From Nitrospirae bacterium RBG_19FT_COMBO_42_15 (lineage in GTDB: Bacteria > Nitrospirota > CAKKRA01 > 9FT-COMBO-42-15): a stretch of DNA of 6,313 nucleotides. The translations under genes and the position numbers were made by a program. The stretch is from contig MHEL01000141.1 in the NCBI GenBank assembly GCA_001803815.1, positions 1 through 6,313 on the forward strand, in the 5' to 3' direction. The notes below the pieces were generated by a model, which saw only the letters and a list, made by a program, of their open reading frames with translations, had not been told where the DNA came from and did not search any database. Shown here piece by piece: positions 1-6,313 of the stretch; positions within the stretch are counted from its first letter, which is position 1; every line of letters begins with the position of its first letter.

Positions 1-3000
1 AGCTCCTCGTCTGTAAAGCCGTAGTGCCTTGCCAATACCTTGTCAATTTCGTCAATGATGGGCTTGGATTTTTGAATCTTGAATGACTGAGTTTCAGTAA
101 GTCCTGTTTGCCTTTGATTGCGTACCATTATTGTGCTATTACTTTGTAAGTCGGCCAAATATTTTTCTCCAAGGCTGTAAAGAACCTGATCAGTAAAAAC
201 AGTTTGAGGAATTGCAAAGTTTTGTATATCATAAGGATTAAGGTCACGGCATGTTGTCGTAATAGTATACCACCACCAAAACAGGCCACTGCTAAGAATA
301 ACAATTGCTGGTTTGACGAAATTCTTATCGTCAAGCATAAACCATGTTTCACGAGAAGAATGTCCTTCTTCCCCATTAATTTTGAATACGGGAGGAAAAT
401 CTGTAAACACTTTCCAATATAAACCTCCAGTAGTTCTATAAAAAATCTGATGTCCATTGTTTACCAGATAATTAGCTAATATTGTCTTAATATTTAAGAG
501 CTTTTCTAAAATAGATTTTTCAATCTTATTCCCAAGCTTAGGTACCCAAAAAACCAATCTTTGGCGAGGAACTTCTACATAGTCAATTATTTTAATCAAC
601 GGGTCTCTATTATCTGATGTCCATTTTTGATACCTTGTGGAAAAAGTGCGGTTGCCTTTTGAAGGGGCAGCAACAAAAATAGTGATGGCACGATTAACAG
701 TATCAAAAAGTTTAGCTGGTCGCCAAGCATAATTAGAATACCAAAGATCATGCTTTTCTTCTAAAAGGTCTTGCACAATTTTCATTCGCTGAGTAGAAAC
801 TATTGACATTGGGAAGATCATGCTCATATTCCCATCTTTATTTAAAAGGCGCAGACTTTGTTCAACACACATAGCATGGATGGTGTTACTTTCAATGCAC
901 TTGAAATCGTGCGGTGTGTAATCAACTTCGCGTACTTCAAGAAATGGCGGATTGCCAATAATCACATCAAATCCGCCGTTTTTCAGAATGCCGTAGAATT
1001 CAATGAACCAGTGAAAGGGGTGGTGGGAGTTTAGCCATTGTTCAAATCCCCCTGTATCCCCCTTTTTCAAAGGGGGACTTGCTGATTTCCCCCCTTTAGC
1101 AGCATCAACGCCATATTCCCTTGCCAAATATATGTTTAATTCATCTTCAAGGGCTTTTAAACGGCTCTTTAATTCCTGTTTATCCTCTGCTGCAATTTCG
1201 CCTCCCAACTCTGTCTGCTGTTGATGGAACAGCTTAAACAGTCTGTCAATTTCCTCTGCCTGTTCTTCAATCTTCTCCATTGTGTTTTCAAAGTCCAGCT
1301 TGCTTGTAACAGCGTGTTTAACTTCATCATAAGTAGCAAAACCGACAAGGGTATTTCCTGCGCGGATATTAAAATCAATATCCGGCAATGGCTCTATATG
1401 CTCAATGCTGTCTATCTGGGCAACGAGCTTGAGGAAGAGCCGCAGCTTGCAGATTTCTATTGCCTCTTCCATGATGTCAACGCCATAGAGGTTATTGACG
1501 ATTATTGATTTGTAGACAAAGTATTTTAGGTTTGGATGCTCTTCAACTCGTTTTAGTATTTTTTTAAAATCACTGTATTTATCAGAGCGGTGTTTTTCTC
1601 CTGAATGTTCCAGTTCATCAAGAAATATCTGCATCCTGTCAAGACATGCCTCATAGAGCGGTTCAAGGATGTTTAATGCAGCAAAGAGAAATGCGCCTGA
1701 GCCGCAGGTGGGGTCAAGGACTGTTACCTTTTCAGTGGCATGATAAAAGGCGCGAAGCAGCTCCGGGCCTTCACTATTTTCAATTACATCCTGTGCAAAC
1801 TGGCGGATATTTAGGTTATATGTGATAAGGTCATTGAGCTCCCTAACATCGCCATTGACAAGTTTGCTTCTCAGTTCAAGACATCTTTTTCTGCGTTCAA
1901 CATACTCCCGCCATGTCTCTGTTGGCAGAGTAAGTTTTTTTCCGCTGGCATCACGCAGGTCAGCCTCGCCAAGATTATAGCGTTTGTCAAACATGCGCGC
2001 CTTTGGGTCAGGCATCCCCTTCTGCACAAAGTCAGGAAGGGCGGATTCAGGTATAATAACATCGCTATTGTCATCAATAACCCCTGTTTTCACAGCATCA
2101 TAGATATATCTGTCAGGGTCGGATTGAAGCAGCCGCCAGACAGAGGGTTCACCATCAAATGCAATCCTGCATTTCTGTTTAGCCGCATCAAATAGAAATG
2201 GAATTACAGTATTTTTGCTGATGTATTCGGTAATATCCTCTTTTGTGTAATATGCGCCCATCTGCTTCTGGTTGATGTATTTTTCAAAGATATAGCCGAG
2301 CACATCAGGATTGATTTCATTGTCTTTTTTAAGAGGCCTTTCATCAAGGTGCCATTGATACTGGTCAAAAAAGTCAAAGAGCTTTTCAAAGGCAGCATCA
2401 GCAATCTGAATATGTTTGCCGTGCAGCTCCTCTATCTGGTGCTTGAGAAACAGCCCGCCATTAAGATATGGAATCTTCCCAAGCAATTTATTTATCTCTG
2501 CTGTGCGTTCATTCTCCTTTTTTGCAAAGCCTTCAAAGAACAAAGGGGAGAGAAAACTTTTATAAAAGCGGTCTTTCCCGCACTGTTTGCTATGGGTCAA
2601 TCTTGTCTTGAGATAATCAGGGTTATTATCAAGAAATCCTTTTCTCTGGATAAAATAAATAAACATAAGACGGTTAAGCATGACAGAGGCATACCATCTT
2701 TGAAGTTCATCATCTGGAATCCCATCAATAAATTTTAGGAATCCGTCATGTTCTGCTTTAAAGCGCTCATAGAAGCGTTTTGTCACCTTTTCTATATCAA
2801 AGGCGCTGCGCGCGCGGCTGCTGACCTCTACAATCGTAAGAAGCTCTTCCTCTTCAAGACCAAAGGCTATTTCCTGAAGCTTCTGAATTAAAGAGTCGCC
2901 GGGTTGATTTAAGTGATATGCATGTTCTCTGCAGGCGCTTGGTTTGCCAGCCTCACGCTTTACCCACTGCCATATTTGGATTGTTTTATTGGCATCGGTG

Positions 3001-3272
3001 TAAATAATTATGTGCTCATGGACTGATTTCGCTGTCTGCCTTTCTATTTTGCGTCTGACGGCATAGTCAGGAATATTGCCATTGCTTAAAGGGCTGCATA
3101 ACAGGGCAATCATTCCATGCTTTTCTGCAACTGATTGAAGGATAAAATTTTGGCTGTCTATGGGAACATCGTAGCGATTATTGCAGCGATCCCAGCCTAA
3201 TTCTTGGCTGAAAAGATTTTTGAAGTCAAAGTCTTTTAGATATTTACGGGTTTGTGCAATGTTTAATGGCAT
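1..3272 (-). CDS. Eco57I-class N6-adenine DNA methyltransferase, large type IIG/BREX-like; C-terminal end beyond window
   Basis: The frame is open from ATG 3272 to the left edge: 1090 codons with no stop. It would transfer a methyl group from S-adenosylmethionine to adenine in a specific DNA site. Motifs in order are GAYYT at residues 339-343 (motif X-like), SAM-binding motif I DPTCGSGAF at 520-528, YGVDIM at 596-601 (acidic motif II/III region), and catalytic motif IV NPPF at 774-777. Residues about 660-720 are rich in E, K, L and Q and look like a coiled coil. A palindromic repeat encodes residues 725-743. After motif IV, about 300 residues form the likely target-recognition part, including FWWWYT and CRDLNPYDIQNFAIP. 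The final visible residues (VLARHYGFTDEE) resemble the very end of such proteins as I recall them, so probably only some tens of residues are missing. The first 330 residues (start MPLNIAQTRKYLKDF, then IPDYAVRRKIERQ and IQIWQWVKRE) have no function I can assign; no clear PD-(D/E)xK nuclease motif is visible. The gene is coupled to the helicase upstream. The methylase call is secure; the system name is not. Confidence 0.93.
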   Translation of the reverse strand, partial: MPLNIAQTRKYLKDFDFKNLFSQELGWDRCNNRYDVPIDSQNFILQSVAEKHGMIALLCSPLSNGNIPDYAVRRKIERQTAKSVHEHIIIYTDANKTIQIWQWVKREAGKPSACREHAYHLNQPGDSLIQKLQEIAFGLEEEELLTIVEVSSRARSAFDIEKVTKRFYERFKAEHDGFLKFIDGIPDDELQRWYASVMLNRLMFIYFIQRKGFLDNNPDYLKTRLTHSKQCGKDRFYKSFLSPLFFEGFAKKENERTAEINKLLGKIPYLNGGLFLKHQIEELHGKHIQIADAAFEKLFDFFDQYQWHLDERPLKKDNEINPDVLGYIFEKYINQKQMGAYYTKEDITEYISKNTVIPFLFDAAKQKCRIAFDGEPSVWRLLQSDPDRYIYDAVKTGVIDDNSDVIIPESALPDFVQKGMPDPKARMFDKRYNLGEADLRDASGKKLTLPTETWREYVERRKRCLELRSKLVNGDVRELNDLITYNLNIRQFAQDVIENSEGPELLRAFYHATEKVTVLDPTCGSGAFLFAALNILEPLYEACLDRMQIFLDELEHSGEKHRSDKYSDFKKILKRVEEHPNLKYFVYKSIIVNNLYGVDIMEEAIEICKLRLFLKLVAQIDSIEHIEPLPDIDFNIRAGNTLVGFATYDEVKHAVTSKLDFENTMEKIEEQAEEIDRLFKLFHQQQTELGGEIAAEDKQELKSRLKALEDELNIYLAREYGVDAAKGGKSASPPLKKGDTGGFEQWLNSHHPFHWFIEFYGILKNGGFDVIIGNPPFLEVREVDYTPHDFKCIESNTIHAMCVEQSLRLLNKDGNMSMIFPMSIVSTQRMKIVQDLLEEKHDLWYSNYAWRPAKLFDTVNRAITIFVAAPSKGNRTFSTRYQKWTSDNRDPLIKIIDYVEVPRQRLVFWVPKLGNKIEKSILEKLLNIKTILANYLVNNGHQIFYRTTGGLYWKVFTDFPPVFKINGEEGHSSRETWFMLDDKNFVKPAIVILSSGLFWWWYTITTTCRDLNPYDIQNFAIPQTVFTDQVLYSLGEKYLADLQSNSTIMVRNQRQTGLTETQSFKIQKSKPIIDEIDKVLARHYGFTDEE
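942..953 (-). other. Methylase catalytic motif IV (NPPF)
   Basis: The sequence VIIGNPPFLEV is the (D/N/S)PP(Y/F) signature of amino-methyltransferases. Asn774 and Pro775-776 contact the target amino group, and Phe777 stacks on the flipped base in characterised relatives. The F rather than Y variant is allowed in adenine methylases. Confidence 0.93.
1044..1100. repeat. Short palindromic G/C-run repeat inserted in frame in the methylase
   Basis: The core is a perfect hairpin with 9-base arms (TCCCCCTTT at 1057-1065, AAAGGGGGA at 1069-1077) and a 3-base loop. A further TCCCCCT copy precedes it near 1047-1053, and a C6 run flanked by TTT follows at 1086-1097. On the minus strand it encodes AKGGKSASPPLKKGDTGGF (residues 725-743), with no frame disruption. 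I recall the same peptide flavour (SPPLKKGD.GGF) in predicted proteins and intergenic regions of many environmental bacteria, where the DNA repeat is dispersed. The copy appears partial, because a mirror-image right half is absent. Only one copy lies in this window. Confidence 0.75.
1689..1715 (-). other. Methylase SAM-binding motif I (DPTCGSGAF)
   Basis: The text TVLDPTCGSGAFLFAAL at residues 517-533 is a textbook motif I of gamma-class N6-adenine methylases and forms the SAM pocket. No key residue is missing, so the methylase appears catalytically intact even though its helicase partner is interrupted. Confidence 0.95.
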
Positions 3273-3276
3273 TTTA
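3270..3276 (-). promoter_or_regulatory. Stop-start junction coupling helicase and methylase translation (TAAAATG)
   Basis: The helicase TAA (3276-3274) is followed by one A and then the methylase ATG (3272-3270). In the methylase frame a TAA at 3284-3282 lies just upstream, so this ATG is the first possible ATG. The upstream bases show no strong Shine-Dalgarno, only a GGGGCTGG stretch about 12 bases before the start. Methylase translation therefore probably depends on ribosomes ending at the helicase stop. Confidence 0.8.
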
Positions 3277-5817
3277 TTTTTTTACCAGCCCCATTGAGCA
3301 TATAATCCTCGGCTCCTGCGTCCGTTCGTCTTCATGGATTATACAGAGCCTGCCTTCCTCACGCAAGGCAATAACCAGCCGTGCAAGGAATTCATCGGAG
3401 ATCCCGCTTTTTAGCTGACGATTTAAGGTGTCAATGGCTGTCTGTCGGAGAGGATAACGGTAAATTTCCTCAATAGCTTTATGGAGGCCATGAGATTCAA
3501 AGAGCGTCCCCTTCACCTCCTCTGCATAACGCTTTAATCTTTCATAAGTGCGGAATCTCGCGCCAGAAGGCCTTCCCAATTGACCGCCAACTGCTTTTTC
3601 TTCTTCTATTATTAATTCAACACCTTTCTGCACAAGTTCATGATGTTTTTCATGTCTTGGAACAGCAGGTGTTTCAGGGGAGCATTCTGCTGCCTTTAAT
3701 ATTGTAAACTGTGATTCGGTAACACTTTTGCCGTTTTTATCAATCCATGCCAGTGCGTCGCTACCTTCAGCAGTTTTCATATAGACCAGTGCGCCTTCCG
3801 GGATTTTTTCAAATCCCTCTTTACTAACAGAGGGCTTAACTGTTTCAATGGGTTTTGCAGAATAAACAACTGGCGGTAAAGAAGGTATGATTTTTTGCAG
3901 TTCAGAGTCTGCAGTTATGGCATTCTTCCATATTTGATATGCGTATGAGGCAAGGTCTACCTCTTCATCAATATCTCCATCAAGGATGCCGGATTTTTCA
4001 TGGTAAAGGTCAAGTATTGCATTATCATTGCGGTCATCTTCAAAAAATGCCTCATCCGTTCCAATGACCTCTGCATTTTCCTGCAGCCTCGTGCGGACGC
4101 GTGCACGGAGGCGAATGATACGCTCAACGCCATCGGCAGGAAGGAAGGAATAACAGATAATATTTTCAGCTTTCTGGCCTATCCTATCCACACGGCCAGC
4201 GCGCTGTATTAGCCTTATAATAGCCCATGGAAGGTCGTAGTTTACAATAATGGCGCAATCCTGAAGGTTCTGTCCTTCACTGAGAACATCTGTCGCAATG
4301 ATAACGCGAAGCTCATCCTCTATCTTTATCAGGCTTCGTTTATTGTTGCTTTCAGGGCTGAAATGCCATGCAATTTTTGTTGGGTCTTCTGATTCGCCTG
4401 TTACGCCTTCAAGCCTTGAAATCCCTCTTTTCTTAAGCGCAGATTCAAGATAGTATACAGTATCAGCAAACTGGCTGAATACGATAACCTTTTCATTATG
4501 ATGTTTCTTGGTCAAAAGTTCAAAAAGTGCATTTAACTTTGTATCTTTATCCGCATTCCATTCGCCGCATTTGTGTAAAACCTTAAACATGGATTTGGCA
4601 TCGCTTCTAAGGTCTTTTTCAAGGTCTTTTGAAAAGACTGAGTATCGCAGCCATTTAAAACGATTTTTATACTGTCTTTCATAGTCAGCATAAACTTCAG
4701 CAGCCCTTTGTTTAAAATCAGCCTCTGTTCGCAAGGGTGTACTGCCTGGTTTTATGTTGTTTGCATTATTATCATCAAATATGCTCGTTGTTGCGCCTAC
4801 ATTATCAGCATCTTCATCATAAAAGCGGGAGTCAAGCATCTCAGGGTCCTGAGTTCCAATAGAAATAGGTTTGTTGTTTTCTATTGCATAAAGGTAAATA
4901 TAATTGCGTAGGATGTGACGCTCTACGGATTGAATAAAGGCTGTGCCGCTGCTTTCAAGCCGTTTGAATAAATTGGTTCGGCAAAAGCCCATCAGACGCT
5001 TTCCTGCACGGGAAAGGTCTTGTAAAACTCTTGCCTCATTTTGGGTGGGAGGTTCGTGCGGCGATGGGGCTATATAGTTTCCAAGTCCGTATCTCGGCAG
5101 ATTAAGATTATTAATAGCATCTACAACATCAGGGGCGTAAAGCCTTGCATACTGGTCGTCCGGGTTATTCTCATCAATCTTAAACTTAACGGTTTTTGGC
5201 TGGCGGAGCGGAAAATATGAACGGGTTCCGTCTTCAAAGGTTAAAAATTTCCTGCCATTATCTGGATCTGTTTGTGTATAATTCTCTTGAATAAAACTCC
5301 TTGTCCGCCTAACCATATAAAGGCGCATAAGCTCGCGCCAGTCATCTGCGTATTCGCTCTTTTCAAAGGCAGAAAGCGAACGCACAGGGCACTGGTGGCG
5401 GCGTATAAACTCTGTCTCACCTATTTCTCTGAGCAAATTCTCAGGCCGAACGCCCAAATCCTTATCCTCTGTAACAAATAATCGGAGTTGATTTGACAGG
5501 TCAAGATAATTTTTATTATAAGGTGTTGCAGAAAGAAGAATGCACTTGCTTTCGTTTATGTAAATGTACTCCTGAATTGCCCGATACCTTTTTCCATCCC
5601 TGTGCCGAAGATTATGGCTCTCATCTAAGATTATTAGCCTGTAGCGTTTTAGATTTGGAAGCTCCTTTGTGGCAAGTGTTATTGGTAAAACCTTTGCCCT
5701 CATTCTATACTGATAAACATAGTCTTCCCACATGGCTATAAGATTTTTAGGGCATATAATAAGCGTTTCTAATTCATAGTCGTCTTCAAAGATCCGTGCG
5801 AGTGCGGTTGCCATGAG

Positions 5818-5844
5818 GGTTTTGCCTAATCCAACAACATCGCC
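5818..5844 (-). other. Walker A / helicase motif I (GDVVGLGKT)
   Basis: This is the ATP-binding P-loop of the SNF2-like motor, with the G-L-G-K-T core and catalytic lysine at 5823-5821. It lies five codons after the nonsense codon. A protein started at the ATG at 5814 would therefore lack the whole P-loop and could not be an active ATPase. Confidence 0.93.
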
Positions 5845-5856
5845 GATTAGAACTCC

Positions 5857-5859
5857 TCA
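5857..5859 (-). other. In-frame TGA (nonsense codon) immediately upstream of the Walker A motif
   Basis: The translation reads HHLNKR, stop, GVLIGDVVGLGKT, with no change of frame. A one-base substitution from GGA (Gly) or TGG (Trp) explains it; related helicases, as I recall them, have a glycine-rich RGGV lead-in here. An AGGAG Shine-Dalgarno-like string overlaps the stop, but the nearest ATG behind it (5840-5838) is out of frame and terminates after four codons. No other in-frame TGA occurs in about 2,100 codons of the two genes, so a reassigned code is not supported. Confidence 0.93.
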
Positions 5860-6192
5860 GCGCTTATTTAGATGATGCGCCGCAATTTTTACAGCAGCAG
5901 TCTGAAACTCAAACAGCTTTTTTCCAAAATCGTATGGAATGCGGAATTCAGAAAGACCCGCACGGGCCTCCTGAGCAAGATGATAAGCCATTTTTATATA
6001 TATGTGATAAGGCGGAATCAAATCCACCCTCGCCCAGCTCTCTTCAATAATGCTTGCCAGCTCCTGAGATATGTCAAGACACCATTTGTCATTCCATCGG
6101 CCTTCAAACCATTTTGCCAGTTTTTGACAGGCATCGTGGTCAAGGACATCAATATTCAATTCGCCCTGTTGTGAAAGCCCTGCAAAGGTTAA

Positions 6193-6264
6193 ATTACTGC
6201 TCCCAAGGTAACCAATAGAGGGATTAATTGGATCCTGTCTAAAAAGCAGATAAAGTTTAGCATG
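6193..6264 (-). other. PLD-like catalytic half-site (HxK ... GSSN) in the helicase N-terminal part
   Basis: The frame reads HAKLYLLFRQD and, ten residues later, GSSNLT, followed by AGLSQQGELN. This matches the second HKD half-site of PLD-superfamily nucleases: histidine and lysine two apart, then a GSxN turn and a downstream glutamate. In the canonical HxKx4D spacing the aspartate position is F here, and an aspartate occurs three residues later. The first half-site of a two-HKD protein would lie beyond the right edge. By family knowledge, PLD nucleases of this kind include the restriction enzyme BfiI and DNA-processing subunits of defence systems. Nuclease activity is inferred, not shown. Confidence 0.75.
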
Positions 6265-6313
6265 CAGCGGGTGGCGAAGAAATAATTTGACGACAACCTT
6301 TTTTGCTTTAATT

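Larger units (their letters stand above)
3274..6312 (-). pseudogene. PLD nuclease-SNF2 helicase fusion, interrupted by an in-frame TGA; N-terminus beyond window
   Basis: This single reading frame of 1013 codons enters from the right edge and ends at TAA (3276-3274). Its one internal stop is codon 152 (TGA, 5859-5857). With codon 1 at 6312, a PLD-like half-site lies at codons 17-42 (HAK, then GSSNLT). The SF2/SNF2 motor follows: Walker A GDVVGLGKT at 157-165, motif Ia LIICPKN near 184-190, DESH box at 230-233, SAT at 261-263, motif IV KVIVFSQF from 608, motif V ATDVLSEGQNLQ, and motif VI QRAGRVDRIGQ at 703-713. About 330 residues separate the two motor lobes, and a roughly 250-residue tail follows them. 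The expected role is ATP-driven translocation on DNA with PLD-type cleavage, partnered with the downstream methylase. The residues on either side of the TGA read continuously as helicase, so the gene is inactivated by a point nonsense change or carries a sequence error. No in-frame start lies between the TGA and the Walker A lysine; the first ATG (5814) falls just after it. The family assignment is secure; whether the gene is truly dead is not. Confidence 0.9.

Noticed and set aside
128..457. Minus-strand frames at 128-457, 1169-1378, 1871-2077 and 2204-2404
   Set aside because: They are out-of-frame shadows of the methylase, whose own frame is continuous through these regions with family motifs.
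1057..1077. The 9-base hairpin as an intrinsic transcription terminator
   Set aside because: It lies within the methylase coding frame, more than 1 kb before the gene leaves the window, with no U-tract after it on the transcribed strand, and it fits a dispersed repeat.
2349..2738. Plus-strand open frame of 129 codons, and the other short plus-strand frames at 204-422, 1221-1508, 4000-4212, 4708-4911, 5272-5481, 5493-5741 and 5872-6174
   Set aside because: All lie opposite the two long minus-strand genes, show no recognisable domain or convincing ribosome site, and are Cys/Ile/Phe-rich as expected for antisense shadows.
3277..3283. A7 run at the end of the helicase as a programmed frameshift making a helicase-methylase fusion
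   Set aside because: A +1 (or -2) shift would be needed, which A runs do not favour strongly, and the TAAAATG arrangement already explains downstream translation.
3274..5814. ATG 5814 as the genuine helicase start
   Set aside because: It lies one residue beyond the complete Walker A motif. Initiating there would discard the ATP-binding loop that is plainly encoded just upstream in the same frame.
5857..5859. TGA read as Trp/Gly (alternative genetic code) or as selenocysteine
   Set aside because: No other in-frame TGA occurs in about 2,100 codons, TGG and GGA are used normally, the site is not a Cys position, and I see no obvious hairpin just downstream that would act as a selenocysteine insertion element.
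5857..6159. A separate short minus-strand gene from TTG 6159 to TGA 5857
   Set aside because: The TTG is an internal leucine codon (GELNID). The frame stays open upstream to the window edge with PLD motifs and continues downstream into the helicase, so this is the N-terminal part of the interrupted gene.

Overview
The window is fully coding on the minus strand. It holds two adjacent genes read from right to left, both running off an edge. The upstream gene (3274-6312) encodes a phospholipase D (PLD)-type nuclease domain fused to a SNF2-like superfamily 2 helicase. The downstream gene (1-3272) encodes a large N6-adenine DNA methyltransferase of the Eco57I / type IIG class. The helicase stop and the methylase ATG are one base apart, so the two form a translationally coupled pair. 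There is no intergenic DNA, RNA gene, promoter or terminator in the window.

Together the genes look like the core of a restriction-modification-like defence system. The methylase would mark host DNA and recognise the target through its C-terminal region. The PLD-helicase would translocate on and cleave unmarked DNA. This resembles a single-chain type ISP restriction enzyme split over two proteins. The exact system name cannot be fixed, because the flanking genes are not visible.

Two things stand out. First, the helicase frame is broken by one in-frame TGA (5857-5859) just before the Walker A motif. The frame is identical on both sides, so this is a point nonsense change (most simply GGA or TGG to TGA) or a base-call error, not a frameshift. 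Second, a short G/C-run palindromic repeat (about 1044-1100) sits in frame inside the methylase. It encodes a SPPLKKGDTGGF-like peptide between a predicted coiled coil and catalytic motif IV (NPPF).

The organism cannot be named with confidence. The moderately AT-rich sequence, the standard code with normal TGG use, and this repeat type (which I recall from uncultured environmental lineages such as Nitrospirota, deltaproteobacteria and Planctomycetes) suggest a free-living environmental bacterium, probably from a metagenome.
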